Assembly: GCF_024169925.1 (NCBI RefSeq)
Contig: NZ_JALJXF010000001.1
Coordinates: forward strand, 2,424,001 to 2,488,000
Direction: 5' to 3'
From: Methylorubrum extorquens
GTDB taxonomy: Bacteria > Pseudomonadota > Alphaproteobacteria > Rhizobiales > Beijerinckiaceae
DNA: 64,000 bases
Part shown: one piece after another, positions 7,201-16,978 of the stretch
Layout: every line of letters begins with the position of its first letter
Numbering within the stretch: the stretch's first letter is position 1
Notes under the pieces: generated by a model
The model's database searches: none
What the model was told of the DNA's origin: nothing
Seen by the model: the letters and a program-made list of their open reading frames with translations, nothing else
Translations under genes and position numbers: made by a program

Positions 7201-10200
7201 TCATTCGGCGGCCAGGAACATCGTGTGCCCTTCGACGGATTCCGGCCGCATGTCGGATCTCGGCAGTCCCCATCCCTTCACCAGCCCGTAGACCGCCGGG
7301 ATCACCAGGAGGGTCAGGATGGTCGACGATACCATGCCGCCGATCATGGGAACCGCGATCCGCTGCATCACCTCCGAGCCGGAGCCGATGCTCCACAGGA
7401 TGGGCAGGAGGCCGGCCATGATGGCCACCACCGTCATCATCTTCGGGCGCACCCGCTCGACCGCGCCGACCATGATCGCCCGCCGCAGGTCGTCGCGGGT
7501 GAACGTCCGCCCGTCGCGTTCGCAATCGGCGCGCACCTCGGCGAGCGCGTGGTCGAGGTAGACCAGCATGATCACGCCGGTCTCCGCGGCGACGCCGGCC
7601 AGCGCGATGAAACCCACCGCCACCGCCACCGACAGGTTGAAGCCCATCCACCACATCAGCCAGACCCCGCCGACGAGGGCGAAGGGCAACGACAGCATGA
7701 CGATGAGCGTCTCGGTGAGCCGACGGAAGTTGAGGTAGAGCAGCAGGAACACGATTAGCAGCGTCAGCGGCACCACGACCTTGAGCCGGGCCGTCGCTCG
7801 GTCGAGGTACTCGACCTGACCGCTCCACTGCACCAGGGTGCCTTGGGGGAGCCTGACCTCGTTGGCCACCGCCGCCCGCGCCTCGGCGACGTAGCCCCCG
7901 AGATCGCGACCGGCGACGTCCACGTAGATGAAGACCGCGAGTTGCCCGTTCTCGGTTCGGATCTGCGTCGGGCCGCGGTTCAACTGCACCTTGGCGACCT
8001 CGCCGAGGGGCACCGTCCCCCCGCTCGGGATCGACACCTGAACCTCGGAGGCGATGGACCGCGGGTCGGAGCGGAAGGCGCGCGGGTAGCGCACGTTGAC
8101 GGTGTAGCGCTCACGTCCCTCGACCGTGTTGGTCACGCTCTCGCCGCCGAGCGCCATCCCGATCACGTCCTGCACGTCGCCGACGGTCAGGCCGTACCGG
8201 CCCAGCGCCTCGCGGTCGGGGGTGATGTCGAGGAAGTAGCCGCCCTGGACGCGCTCGGCGTAGGCGCTCGACGTGCCCGGGACCGCCTTCACCACCGCCT
8301 CGACTTGGCGGGCGACCTTCTCCATCTCGGTGAGGTCCGTCCCCAGCACCTTGATCCCGACCGGCGTACGGATGCCGGTCGAGAGCATGTCGATGCGGGC
8401 GCGGATGGGCTGGGTCCAGGCATTCGAGACCCCGGGAAATTGGAGCGCGGCGTCCATCTCGGCCTTCAGGCTCACCGTCGTGACGCCGGGTCGCCACTCC
8501 GCCTTCGGCTTCAGGTTGACGATGGTCTCGAACATCTCGGACGGCGCCGGGTCGGTCGCGGTGTTGGCCCGACCGGCCTTGCCGTAGACCGAGGCCACCT
8601 CGGGGAAGGACTTGATGATGCGGCCCTGGGTGGCGAGCAGGTCACCGGCCTTGGTCACCGAGATGCCCGGCAGCGTGGTGGGCATGTACATCAAGGTGCC
8701 CTCGTCGAGGTCGGGCATGAACTCGGAGCCGAGCCGGCTCGCCGGCCACGCCGTCGCCGCCAGGACGACCACGGCCAGCAGGATGGTGAGCACCCGTGCC
8801 CGCAGGACGCCTGCGATGAGGGGCCGGTAGAGCCAGATCAGGAGCCTGTTCACCGGGTTGCGGCGCTCGGGGATGATCCGGCCGCGGACGAACAGGACCA
8901 TCAGCGCCGGGACGAGGGTCAGGGACAGCACCGCCGCCGCCGCCATCGCGAACGTCTTGGTGAAGGCCAGCGGCCCGAACAGGCGCCCCTCCTGGCTCTC
9001 CAGGGTGAAGATCGGCAGGAAGCTCACCGTGATGATGAGGAGACTAAAGAACAGCGACGGCCCCACCTCGCCCGCGGCCTCGATCAGGATCTCGACCCGG
9101 GGCTTGTCCGGCGGCGCCCGCTCCAGGTGCTTGTGGGCGTTCTCGATCATCACGATGGCGGCGTCGATCATGGCGCCGACCGCGATGGCGATGCCGCCCA
9201 GGCTCATGATGTTGGCCCCGAGCCCCAGGGCCTTCATGCCCGCGAACGCCATTAGGATGCCGACCGGCAGCATCAGGATCGCAACCAGCGCGCTGCGGAC
9301 GTGGAGCAGGAACACGACGCAGACGAGGGCGACGATGACGCTCTCCTCGATCAGCGTGCCCTTTAGGGTCTCGATGGCCGCCTCGATCAGGTGCGAGCGG
9401 TCGTAGACCGGCAGGATCTCCGTGCCCTTGGGCAGGCTGGCGGCGACTTCGGAAAGGCGCGCCTTCACGTTCTCGATGACGTTCAGAGCGTTGGCCCCGA
9501 ACCGCTGCAGGACGATCCCGCCGGCGACCTCGCCGTCGCCGTTCATCTCGGTGATGCCGCGGCGCTCGTCGGGACCGAGCTCGACCCGAGCCACGTCCTT
9601 CACCCGCAGCGGGGTGCCCGCCTCGGTCTTCAGGACGATGCTCTCGATGTCGGCGACGGTCTTGAGATACCCGCGGCCACGGACAACGAACTCGAACTCG
9701 GAGAGCTCGACGGTGCGGCCGCCGACGTCGGCGTTGCTCGACCGGATCGCGTCCCGGAGCTTCGACAGGGTGATGCCCTGCGCCCGGAGCCGGCTCGGGT
9801 CCACGACGACGTTGTACTGTTTCACGAAGCCGCCGACGCCCGCGACCTCCGCCACGCCCTCGGCACGCGACGCCCCGAAGCGCACGACCCAGTCCTGGAG
9901 CGAGCGGAGCTCGGCCAGCGTCCGTTCCTTAGCCACCACGACGTACTGGTAGACCCAGCCGACCCCAGTCGCGTCCGGTCCCAGGGTCGGGGTCACGCCG
10001 GCCGGAAGGCGCTTGGCCACGGTGTTCAGGTATTCGAGCACCCGGCTGCGGGCCCAGTACGGGTCGGTGCCGTCCTCGAAAATGACGTAGACGAACGACA
10101 CCCCGAAGAACGAGAAGCCGCGCACGACCTTCGACCGGGGCACCGTCAGCATGGCGGTGGTCAGCGGGTAGGTGACCTGGTCCTCAATGACCTGGGGCGC

Positions 10201-10368
10201 CTGCCCGGGGTACTCGGTGTAGACGATGGTCTGGACGTCCGAGAGGTCCGGGATCGCGTCGAGCGGCAGGGTTTTCAGGGCGTAGAGCCCCGCTCCGACG
10301 GCAAAAACGGTCCCGATCAGGACGAGCACCAGATTCCTCGCCGACCAGGCGATGAGACGGGCGATCAT
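7201..10368 (-). CDS. cusA: CusA-type Cu(I)/Ag(I) RND efflux pump
   Basis: A 1055-residue, full-length HME-RND transporter. All three methionines that bind Cu/Ag in E. coli CusA have clear counterparts: the LMYMPTTLPG loop (M573 region), PSEMFET (M623) and DMLSTG (M672). The TM4 proton-relay signature GAMIDAAIVMIEN is the monovalent-metal type. It exports Cu(I)/Ag(I) through CusB and an outer-membrane channel; no CusC gene is present in the window. Its start overlaps the cusB stop by 4 nt. Regulation is not evident inside the operon; the promoter must lie upstream of 12731. Confidence 0.96.
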   Translation of the reverse strand: MIARLIAWSARNLVLVLIGTVFAVGAGLYALKTLPLDAIPDLSDVQTIVYTEYPGQAPQVIEDQVTYPLTTAMLTVPRSKVVRGFSFFGVSFVYVIFEDGTDPYWARSRVLEYLNTVAKRLPAGVTPTLGPDATGVGWVYQYVVVAKERTLAELRSLQDWVVRFGASRAEGVAEVAGVGGFVKQYNVVVDPSRLRAQGITLSKLRDAIRSSNADVGGRTVELSEFEFVVRGRGYLKTVADIESIVLKTEAGTPLRVKDVARVELGPDERRGITEMNGDGEVAGGIVLQRFGANALNVIENVKARLSEVAASLPKGTEILPVYDRSHLIEAAIETLKGTLIEESVIVALVCVVFLLHVRSALVAILMLPVGILMAFAGMKALGLGANIMSLGGIAIAVGAMIDAAIVMIENAHKHLERAPPDKPRVEILIEAAGEVGPSLFFSLLIITVSFLPIFTLESQEGRLFGPLAFTKTFAMAAAAVLSLTLVPALMVLFVRGRIIPERRNPVNRLLIWLYRPLIAGVLRARVLTILLAVVVLAATAWPASRLGSEFMPDLDEGTLMYMPTTLPGISVTKAGDLLATQGRIIKSFPEVASVYGKAGRANTATDPAPSEMFETIVNLKPKAEWRPGVTTVSLKAEMDAALQFPGVSNAWTQPIRARIDMLSTGIRTPVGIKVLGTDLTEMEKVARQVEAVVKAVPGTSSAYAERVQGGYFLDITPDREALGRYGLTVGDVQDVIGMALGGESVTNTVEGRERYTVNVRYPRAFRSDPRSIASEVQVSIPSGGTVPLGEVAKVQLNRGPTQIRTENGQLAVFIYVDVAGRDLGGYVAEARAAVANEVRLPQGTLVQWSGQVEYLDRATARLKVVVPLTLLIVFLLLYLNFRRLTETLIVMLSLPFALVGGVWLMWWMGFNLSVAVAVGFIALAGVAAETGVIMLVYLDHALAEVRADCERDGRTFTRDDLRRAIMVGAVERVRPKMMTVVAIMAGLLPILWSIGSGSEVMQRIAVPMIGGMVSSTILTLLVIPAVYGLVKGWGLPRSDMRPESVEGHTMFLAAE

Positions 10369-11867
10369 GGCGCCTTCCCCTCGGCGGCGGCTTGCGGCCC
10401 GGGATCGGGCTTCGGCTCGGAAAGACCTTGGAGGGCCGCCTTCAGGTTGCTCTCGGCATCAATGAGGAAGTTGGCCGACGTCACCACCCGCTCGCCCGCG
10501 GCGATGCCGTCGCGGATCTCGACGTAGCCGTCGCCACGGGTGCCGAGCCTGACCGGTCTCGGCTCGAAGCGGCCCTCGCCCCTGTCGAGCAGGACGACTT
10601 GTTTCGTGCCGGTGTCGATGACCGCGTCGTCGGGCACCGCCACCACCGGCTTGTCGCTGCCCGTGGCGATCGTCACATCGGCGAACATGCCCGGGCGCAG
10701 GTCGCCGTTCGGGTTGGGCAGCTCGATGCGCAGGCGGGCGGTCCGGGTCCCCATGGCGAGGTGCGGGTAGATCCGGGTCACCGCGCCGGTGAAGACGCGA
10801 TCCGGAAACGTCCGGGCGCGCACGGTCGCCGTCTGGCCCTCCGCCACGGCCGCCAGGTCGCGTTCGGTCACGTCGGCCAGGACCCAGACCCGGGAATGGT
10901 CGACGAGCTTGAACAGTGTGTCGCCGGACTTGGCGCGCATCCCGTCCGAGACGTTGCGCTCGACCACGACGCCGTCGCGGGGCGCCGACCACGTGATAGT
11001 CGAGGGCACTTTTCGGGATCGCTCGATCTCGTCGATGACCTCGGGCGGGATGCCGAGGTTCTCCAGGCGCCGACGGGCGCCCTCGTAGCCGATGCCGGTG
11101 AGGTACTGCGCGGCGGCCGCGTTCATCTCCGGCGAGAACAGGCGCAGGAGCGGCTGGCCCTTGCGGACGTGGTCGCCCGTGGTGACGGCCTCGACCTTCT
11201 CGATGAAGGCGTCGGTGCGCATCGCGATCACCGAGATCCGGCGCTCGTCCTCCTCGATGGCGCCGGGCGCGCGCACCGGCATCGACAGGACGCGTCGCTC
11301 GGCGACCGCCGTCCGGACCCCGGTGCGCTGGAGCTTACCGGGCGAGATTTTCACGGTGCCGTCGTCGGTGTCCTCCTCCTCGTAGACGGGGAGGTAGTCC
11401 ATTCCCATCGAGTCCTTCTTCGGAATCGGCGAGGTGTCCGGAAGGCCCATCGGGTTCCGGTAGAAGCGCACCTTGCGGGCGCTTGCAGGGGGCGTGGCCT
11501 GAGCCATGGCCATGTCGCCGTGCCCGGCGTCGGGCATTGCCTCCGCCTCGTCGGGTTCGTCGAAGCGCACGTCCTCGCTGGCGTGGACGGCGCGATAGTC
11601 TCGACCGTCCGCCGTGCGCTTGGGCTCCGCGGCGTAGTCCGGCTTCCCGTCCGGGTCCTGGTAGTAGACGACTGGTCCCGTCGCCCTGGCCGGGACCCGA
11701 GCGGGCACCGAAGAGGGCTGCCGGGTTCCCGGCAGCCAATGGGCGAACCCGGTCCGCGCCTGCTGGACGAGCGCCGGCACGGGACTGCCCTCATGCCCCG
11801 CGCCATACCCCAAAACCCCCGCCGCGAGCGCGGCGAGGGTCCCGGCTGCCCAAGCCGACCGGCTCAC
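10365..11867 (-). CDS. cusB: CusB-type periplasmic adaptor with heavy-metal-binding domain
   Basis: A 500-residue membrane-fusion protein with an N-terminal signal/anchor (AAGTLAALAAGVLGYGAG). A metal-binding YHS-like segment around residues 135-160 (YRNPMGLPDTSPIPKKD then SMGMDYLPVY) is typical of CusB relatives. A second, degenerate copy precedes it (VYYQDPDGKPDYAAEPK), lacking the methionines. The remaining part has the adaptor lipoyl, hairpin and beta-barrel pattern. It delivers Cu/Ag to CusA and joins it to the outer membrane channel. It is coupled to cusA by a 4-nt overlap and itself begins within the stop of the YtkA-like gene (4-nt overlap). Confidence 0.95.
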   Translation of the reverse strand: MSRSAWAAGTLAALAAGVLGYGAGHEGSPVPALVQQARTGFAHWLPGTRQPSSVPARVPARATGPVVYYQDPDGKPDYAAEPKRTADGRDYRAVHASEDVRFDEPDEAEAMPDAGHGDMAMAQATPPASARKVRFYRNPMGLPDTSPIPKKDSMGMDYLPVYEEEDTDDGTVKISPGKLQRTGVRTAVAERRVLSMPVRAPGAIEEDERRISVIAMRTDAFIEKVEAVTTGDHVRKGQPLLRLFSPEMNAAAAQYLTGIGYEGARRRLENLGIPPEVIDEIERSRKVPSTITWSAPRDGVVVERNVSDGMRAKSGDTLFKLVDHSRVWVLADVTERDLAAVAEGQTATVRARTFPDRVFTGAVTRIYPHLAMGTRTARLRIELPNPNGDLRPGMFADVTIATGSDKPVVAVPDDAVIDTGTKQVVLLDRGEGRFEPRPVRLGTRGDGYVEIRDGIAAGERVVTSANFLIDAESNLKAALQGLSEPKPDPGPQAAAEGKAP

Positions 11868-12259
11868 TTGGTGGCCTTGAACACCAGCTTGTTCTCGACG
11901 GTGCCGGTCTCGCCCTGAACCTTGGCTCCGAGCGAGAGACGCCAGCCGCCGGCCATCGTCAGCTTCGCCTTGAACCGGTAGATGCCGGGCTCCGGCGAGG
12001 GGAGCTGCTCGATCTTGGAGGTCATCTCCTCCATGCTGTCGGGCGCCATGTCGATGCGCTTGGCGAAGATGACGGCGTTCGGCACGGGCTTGGACGTGCG
12101 CTTGTCGACGAGGCGGACGTCGAGGATGGCCTCACCCTGCTTCGCCTCGTCCTTCACGAGTTGGAACTCGTAGTCCTGGGTGTCGGCCCGGGCGGCGGCG
12201 GTGAGGGCGAGGCCGAGCAGCGCAGCCGTGAGGGCGCGCGAAAACGATGTCTTGGACAC
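11864..12259 (-). CDS. Exported YtkA/FixH-like protein
   Basis: A 131-residue protein started at GTG 12259, chosen because AGGAG lies about 10 nt upstream and the product then begins directly with a signal peptide (SRALTAALLGLALTAAARA). The mature part is one immunoglobulin-like domain (LDVRLVDKRTSKPVPNAVIF, then an acidic/Met stretch DMAPDSMEEM, then GIYRFKAKLTMAGGW), matching the YtkA-like family common in copper and cytochrome-oxidase loci. It is likely a periplasmic copper-handling accessory. It overlaps cusB by 4 nt, so it is in the same operon. Confidence 0.85.
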   Translation of the reverse strand: MSKTSFSRALTAALLGLALTAAARADTQDYEFQLVKDEAKQGEAILDVRLVDKRTSKPVPNAVIFAKRIDMAPDSMEEMTSKIEQLPSPEPGIYRFKAKLTMAGGWRLSLGAKVQGETGTVENKLVFKATK

Positions 12260-12341
12260 GGTGGATGATCTCCTGAAAACGATGGGACCCGGGCCTTCAG
12301 GCGCGCGGGATCTGCCGGCGCAGGCGCCGGCGGCATCGGGT

Positions 12342-12731
12342 TCAGGCTCGGGGAGGCTCGGTGGGCGGCCCTTGCGACAGGCTGTCGAAGGAGGCAGTGA
12401 CGCCCCAGGTCGGCCCCTCGACGCCGGCAACGCGGCCCGGAAGTCCGACGGCGACCGGCAGCCCGGTGGCGACCTTCGCCAGGCAGAGCGCCATCAGGGG
12501 GCAGCCCTTGGAGCAATCGGGCATGTTTAACCGCTCCTTGGGACAGCACGGCATCTCGTCCATGGCCTCGTCGGGCATCGCCATGGCGTGACGCTGATCG
12601 GCCTTCGGAGCGCGCATGCCCGCGGCGGCCGCAGATGCGGTCACCGGCGCAAGGGCGAGGCCGAGTACCGCCAGGAGCGGTAGCAACCGCCGAAGGGCGA
12701 GCCAAAAGGTCACGAACGGACGATGCCACAT
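12342..12731 (-). CDS. Exported Cys/Met-rich protein (DUF2946-like), first gene of the cus operon
   Basis: A 129-residue protein with signal peptide (LALRRLLPLLAVLGLALA, cleavage near ASA). The mature part is rich in Met, His and Cys: RHAMAMPDEAMDEMPCCPK, then MPDCSKGCPLMALC. This resembles DUF2946/CopL-type small copper proteins that precede efflux operons. Metal binding is inferred from composition. It starts at ATG 12729-12731, lies 82 nt upstream of the YtkA-like gene, and partly overlaps the tail of the truncated MFS fragment. Confidence 0.72.
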   Translation of the reverse strand: MWHRPFVTFWLALRRLLPLLAVLGLALAPVTASAAAAGMRAPKADQRHAMAMPDEAMDEMPCCPKERLNMPDCSKGCPLMALCLAKVATGLPVAVGLPGRVAGVEGPTWGVTASFDSLSQGPPTEPPRA

Positions 12732-12792
12732 CGCGTGTCGGCGCGGAAGGGACAGGGACTACCTGACGAAAGCCCCACCCGCGGAGGGACCA

Positions 12793-12991
12793 AACCCGCG
12801 ACGAGGAAGCCGAGGGACAGGCCCCCGATGACCCATCTCAGAGGCCACCGCGTGTCCTCCGATATCAGGTTGGCGAGCACGCACAGCAGGTAGAACGAGG
12901 CCCCCCAGGTCAGGAATTGGATCGAGCCAAGGGCCGAGATCACCACGAGACGGTGGCGATGTGGGATCACGGGTACGCTCCGCCGTCTCAT
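12793..12991 (-). pseudogene. Truncated MFS transporter fragment
   Basis: The frame starts at ATG 12991, 10 nt after the upstream permease stop. It encodes about 65 residues (VISALGSIQFLTWGASFYL ... WVIGGLSLGFLVAGL) that match the N-terminus of the intact MFS gene at 14467-15639 almost residue for residue. After PPRVG the similarity stops and the frame continues with unrelated residues to a stop at 12710. It therefore retains only the first two membrane helices of twelve. The DNA match is also evident (12793-12960 against about 15462-15630). Confidence 0.85.
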
Positions 12992-13001
12992 CGGGGTCGA
13001 C

Positions 13002-13982
13002 CTAGACGGCCGGGACCGGCGACGCCGCCGTTGGGCCGAGCCTGGGCATCAGGCGGACGTAGGCGAGTTCGCTGAGGAGTTCGACCAGCGTCTGCGTGAC
13101 GATGACGGCGGGCAGGAGTGGCACGGCACCCGGAACCGCAAACGCCAGCGGCAGGACCACCAGGGAGTTTCGGGTGGCGGCGCTGAAGGCCAGCGTGCGG
13201 ACGGTGGGGGCATCCAGGCGGAACGCGCGCCCGACAGCCCAACCCAGCAGCGGGGCAGCCACGGCGAAGGCGACGTAGACGGGGACCACTCGTAGGGCAT
13301 CGTCGAGGGCGGGTCCGAGCTGGGGCAGGACGGACGCGATCACCACGAACAGGACCAGCGCGGTCGCCGGCACCGGCAGGAGTCCGAGGCCCGTAGCCAT
13401 CCGTTGCCCGGCAGGGCTGCGTCCGGCCCAGAGCTGCACGGCGGCGGCGAGCCCAAGAGGGACGGCGATCAACCAGAAGAAGGCATGCACGAACGGACCG
13501 ACCTGGACGAACCTGGCGGCGTCCTCGCCGAGGAAGACATTCAGGTAGACCGGCAGCAGCAGCATCTGCGCGATCAGCAACGCCGGGGTGGAGGCCAGCA
13601 GCACCTTGGCGTCGGCCCGACCAAGATGGGCGAAGGTCACGACGTAGTCGATGCACGGCGTGAGGAGGACCATGAGCACGCCCAGCCGCAGCATGGGGGC
13701 TTCGGGCAGGAACCGGATCAGGCCGGCCACCAGCAAGGGCACCACGATGAAGTTCGTGGCGAGGAGCGCCGCCAGGAAACGGACTCGCGCAAAAGCCTTT
13801 CCGAGTTCAGGCAACGGCACCTGAAGGAAGGTGACGAACAGCATCAGCGCCAGCGCCGGGTTGATCCCGACCTCAAGGGCCGTGGTGCCGGGCAGCGTCA
13901 GGGCGATCAGCGCAGCGGCGCCGATGGCCGCGAAGTAGATCCCGATCTGGTTGCCTTCGAGGGTATCACGCAGGTTGCTCAT
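13002..13982 (-). CDS. Arsenic resistance permease, ACR3/bile-acid-symporter superfamily
   Basis: A 326-residue, ten-helix BART-superfamily transporter. The conserved Cys-containing segment VLLTPCIDYVVTFAHLG corresponds to the PC motif needed for arsenite export in Acr3, and the LSAATRNS-like region near the end reads FSAATRNSLVV. It is expected to extrude As(III) by membrane potential or proton exchange. The start at ATG 13982 overlaps the ArsR stop by 4 nt (ATGA), giving a regulator-transporter operon. It is shorter than canonical Acr3 (about 350-400), so substrate specificity is less certain than the family. Confidence 0.83.
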   Translation of the reverse strand: MSNLRDTLEGNQIGIYFAAIGAAALIALTLPGTTALEVGINPALALMLFVTFLQVPLPELGKAFARVRFLAALLATNFIVVPLLVAGLIRFLPEAPMLRLGVLMVLLTPCIDYVVTFAHLGRADAKVLLASTPALLIAQMLLLPVYLNVFLGEDAARFVQVGPFVHAFFWLIAVPLGLAAAVQLWAGRSPAGQRMATGLGLLPVPATALVLFVVIASVLPQLGPALDDALRVVPVYVAFAVAAPLLGWAVGRAFRLDAPTVRTLAFSAATRNSLVVLPLAFAVPGAVPLLPAVIVTQTLVELLSELAYVRLMPRLGPTAASPVPAV

Positions 13983-14365
13983 GGTTCCTCGCAAGCGATC
14001 CTGGGGGACCCGGACATCGTTTGCGGCCGGCCCGTGCACCGGGCGAACAGGGCGATGGCTCGGTCGCAGACCTCGCAGTGTCCCTCGCAGCAATCGCGCA
14101 TCAGGAAGGCCACCAGGTCGGACAGGGCCGTGAACACCGCGCTGTAGATGATCGACCGCCCCTCCCGTCGGCCGACCACGAGGCCGGCGTTCTCAAGGTG
14201 GCTGAGATGGAACGAGATGCGCGGCGCCGAGGCGCCCGCGATGGCCTCGGTGATGGCACCGGCCGCCATGCCGTCCGCGCCGGCGGTGACCAACAGGCGG
14301 ATGATGCGTAGGCGGGTCTCCTGCGCGATGGCGGCGAAGCCATCGAGCGCTTGCTTCTCTTGCAC
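13979..14365 (-). CDS. arsR: ArsR-family arsenic-responsive repressor
   Basis: A 128-residue winged-helix repressor. The recognition helix region is APRISFHLSHLENAGLV and the wing is REGRSIIYS. As(III)-binding cysteines sit near the C-terminal end of the fold in RDCCEGHCEVC (Cys92, 93, 97, 100), the arrangement of ArsRs that sense with C-terminal cysteines. The start is GTG 14365. An inverted repeat directly upstream (14370-14395) is a likely autoregulatory operator. It is coupled to the permease gene. Confidence 0.92.
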   Translation of the reverse strand: MQEKQALDGFAAIAQETRLRIIRLLVTAGADGMAAGAITEAIAGASAPRISFHLSHLENAGLVVGRREGRSIIYSAVFTALSDLVAFLMRDCCEGHCEVCDRAIALFARCTGRPQTMSGSPRIACEEP

Positions 14366-14369
14366 GACA

Positions 14370-14395
14370 CTTAAACCTTTGTGGAATCGTTTAAG
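14370..14395. promoter_or_regulatory. Candidate ArsR operator (first ars operon)
   Basis: A perfect 7-bp inverted repeat CTTAAAC-N12-GTTTAAG begins 5 nt from the arsR start codon. Position and symmetry fit repressor binding over the promoter. The second ars operon has a repeat with the same 12-nt spacing but different arms. Confidence 0.55.
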
Positions 14396-14466
14396 CGTCG
14401 ATAGGCATGAACCGGTTCGAAGGCAAGGATTTGATCGGGGACTGGGTCACGGCAACCGTCGGCTTG

Positions 14467-15639
14467 CTAGGTTCGGGGCCGGACGCGCCAGAGGGATAGG
14501 GCAAGCGCGACGTTCGCTACGGCGAGGACGCTGAGCAGGGCGTAGGTGGCGTTCGCGCCACCTTGGGCCAGGACCACGGCTCCGACGGAGGGTGCCAGCG
14601 CCTGCGCCACCAGCCCTGGACGGGCGAGCCGGCCGACGAGCGCGGCGTAGCGCTCGGGACCGAACAGGGCCAGGGGGACCGTACCCCGTGCAATCGAATA
14701 GATCCCGTTGCCGGCCCCGTAGAGGACCAGCGCCAGCCCGACCAAGGGTAGGCCGGCCGTCAGCATCGCGACCCCCAAGACCACCAGGATCATGGCGGCG
14801 GTCAGGGTCCAGAGGGGATGGTGCCGGCCCTTGCCAGCCATCTCGACGATGCGCGCGCCTACCTGTGCCGGTCCGATCAGGGCGCCGTAGGCAACGGCCG
14901 AGGTGAGAGCCACACCACGGGCCTGGAGCAGGGTGATGAGGTGCACCGAGACCATGGCCATCACCGTGCCCCCGAGGGTCAGCACCCCTGCCATGAGGAG
15001 GAATGCACGACGCTCCCGTCCCTCAAGCCGGATGGCGGGGTTCGCGCCTGCCAGTCGTGTGACGATACGTATGGGCGGCTTGGGGATCACGAGCAGAACG
15101 AGGGGCAACGTGACCGAGAGGTGCAGCCCGGCATAGGCGAGGCAGGTCCCCCGCCAACCCACCTGCTCGATCAGGAACGCCGAGAGCGGCCAGCATACCG
15201 TACTGGCGAAACCGCCCCACAGGGTAAGCGTGGTGATGGCTGGCCTGGCCTCGGCACCGTAGAGACGCCCGAGGGTGGCGAAGGCCGGATCGTAGAGTCC
15301 GGTGCCCATGCCCAGACCGACGAGAAGCCAAGCCGCCAGGTAAGCCGCAACGTTCGGGGCCAGTGCAAGGCCCGTCAGGCCCAGCGCCAGGGCAATGGCG
15401 GCGAAGGCCAGCACCGGCCGGCCGCCGTGCTCCCCGATGAACGCTCCGACCCGTGGCGAGACCAAGCCCGCGACGAGGAGCCCAAGGGACAGGCCGCCGA
15501 TGACCCATCCAAAGGGCCATCCCGTGTCCTGCGTCATCGGAGCGGCCAGCACCGAAAGCAGGTAGAACGAAGAGCCCCAGGTCAGGATCTGGACGACGCC
15601 CAGAGCCGAGATCACGGGCCAGCGGCGAGCCGAGGCCAT
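14467..15639 (-). CDS. MFS transporter of the ars cluster
   Basis: A 390-residue, twelve-helix major-facilitator protein. The start at ATG 15639 is chosen because the longer frame to 15843 overlaps arsB with non-protein-like sequence. The N-terminus reads VISALGVVQILTWGSSFYL; the loop 2-3 motif is PRVGAFIGEHGGRPV. It follows arsB by 7 nt as the last gene of the arsR-arsC-arsC-arsB operon. Ars-linked MFS pumps include ArsJ and ArsK. Without the GAPDH partner of ArsJ, an ArsK-like As(III)/organoarsenical exporter is the better guess, but the substrate is inference. Confidence 0.85.
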   Translation of the reverse strand: MASARRWPVISALGVVQILTWGSSFYLLSVLAAPMTQDTGWPFGWVIGGLSLGLLVAGLVSPRVGAFIGEHGGRPVLAFAAIALALGLTGLALAPNVAAYLAAWLLVGLGMGTGLYDPAFATLGRLYGAEARPAITTLTLWGGFASTVCWPLSAFLIEQVGWRGTCLAYAGLHLSVTLPLVLLVIPKPPIRIVTRLAGANPAIRLEGRERRAFLLMAGVLTLGGTVMAMVSVHLITLLQARGVALTSAVAYGALIGPAQVGARIVEMAGKGRHHPLWTLTAAMILVVLGVAMLTAGLPLVGLALVLYGAGNGIYSIARGTVPLALFGPERYAALVGRLARPGLVAQALAPSVGAVVLAQGGANATYALLSVLAVANVALALSLWRVRPRT

Positions 15640-15646
15640 CGGCGCG

Positions 15647-16942
15647 CTACCGAGCCCCGAGCATGGGGAGCCAGAGCGCCAGGGCGGCCAGTGTGACGAG
15701 TAGCACCGGTGGCGTGATGACCAGACCCACCCGCATGTACTGGCCCCAGGTGATGTGCTGGCCCTTGGTGTCGAGCACGTGCAGCCAGAGCAGGGTCGCC
15801 AGACTCCCGATGGGGGTGAACTTCGGGCCGAGGTCGCAGCCAATGACGTTGGCGTAGACCATGAGCTCGCGCATCAGGGGCGAGAGATCTGGAGCCTGCT
15901 GGATGGAGAGCGCACCCACGAGCACGCTCGGCATGTTGTTCATCACTGAGGATAGGATGGCGGCGGCGAACCCGGTCCCGATGGTGGCGACGAATGGGCC
16001 AAAGCCCGAGAGCCAGACAAGCCCCTGCGCCAGGTAGTCGGTCAGCCCGGCATTCTTCAGGCCGTAGACCACGAGGTACATGCCGAGGCTGAACAGGACG
16101 ATCTGCCAGGGGGCCCCGGTCAGGACCTTGCGGATGGGGATGACCCGGCTGCGGTTGGCCAGCGCCAGGAGGACGAGCGCCCCCGCGCAGGTGACGACCG
16201 AGACCGGCACGCCGAACGGTGCCGTCACGAAGTAGGCGACCAGAAGCAGACCAAGGAGCGGGAAGGCCGCTCGGAAGACCAGTGGGTCCTTGATCGCGTG
16301 GCGCGGCGCTTCGAGCTCGGCCACCGGGTAGGTGGCTGGAAGGTCGCGCCGGTAGAACAGCCACAGCACCACCAGGGTCGCGGCGAGCGAGACCAGGTTC
16401 ACAGGCACCATCACGGCCGCATAACGGCTGAAGGTGATGTCGAAGAAGTTTGCCGAGACGATGTTGACGAGGTTCGAGATCACCAACGGTAGGCTTGTCG
16501 AGTCTGCCACGAACCCGCAGGCGACGATGAAGGCCAGCGCCGCCGCCGGCTTGAAGTCCAGCCGGAGCAGGATCGCGAGCACGATGGGGGTGAGCAAGAG
16601 GGCCGCCCCGTCATTGGCGAACACCGCCGCGATGGCCGCCCCGAGCAGGATGACCAGTGGGAACAGCAGGCGTCCCCGGCCGCCGCCCCAGCGGGCGATG
16701 TGGAGCGCCGCCCAATGGAAGAAGCCGGCTTCGTCGAGGAGCAGCGAGATGATGATCAGCGCCACGAAGGTGAAGGTGGCGTCCCAGACGATGTGCCAGA
16801 CCACAGGGATGTCACCGGGGCTGATGACCCCGGTGGCGAGCGCCACAGCGGCCCCGATGAGGGCGCTCCATCCGATCCCGAAACCCTTCGGCTGCCAGAT
16901 GACGAAGACGAGGGTGACCACGAAGATGGCGAGCGCGAGCAT
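15647..16942 (-). CDS. arsB: ArsB arsenite efflux pump
   Basis: A 431-residue membrane protein of the ion-transporter superfamily, the usual ArsB length. Recognisable segments include [14 protein letters not shown] and the C-terminal half [10 protein letters not shown] plus [20 protein letters not shown], the paired signature loops of ArsB. It exports arsenite/antimonite by antiport and can work with an ArsA ATPase, which is absent here. It lies 36 nt after arsC and 7 nt before the MFS gene, in one operon. Confidence 0.95.
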   Translation of the reverse strand: MLALAIFVVTLVFVIWQPKGFGIGWSALIGAAVALATGVISPGDIPVVWHIVWDATFTFVALIIISLLLDEAGFFHWAALHIARWGGGRGRLLFPLVILLGAAIAAVFANDGAALLLTPIVLAILLRLDFKPAAALAFIVACGFVADSTSLPLVISNLVNIVSANFFDITFSRYAAVMVPVNLVSLAATLVVLWLFYRRDLPATYPVAELEAPRHAIKDPLVFRAAFPLLGLLLVAYFVTAPFGVPVSVVTCAGALVLLALANRSRVIPIRKVLTGAPWQIVLFSLGMYLVVYGLKNAGLTDYLAQGLVWLSGFGPFVATIGTGFAAAILSSVMNNMPSVLVGALSIQQAPDLSPLMRELMVYANVIGCDLGPKFTPIGSLATLLWLHVLDTKGQHITWGQYMRVGLVITPPVLLVTLAALALWLPMLGAR

Positions 16943-16978
16943 CGGGACCGTTTCTTGTTCTTGGGTACGTGGAGCGGA

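Noticed and set aside
6707..7828. Long minus-strand frame that includes the DUF411 gene
   Set aside because: Only the last 159 residues are real; the part above 7186 is an out-of-frame shadow of cusA.
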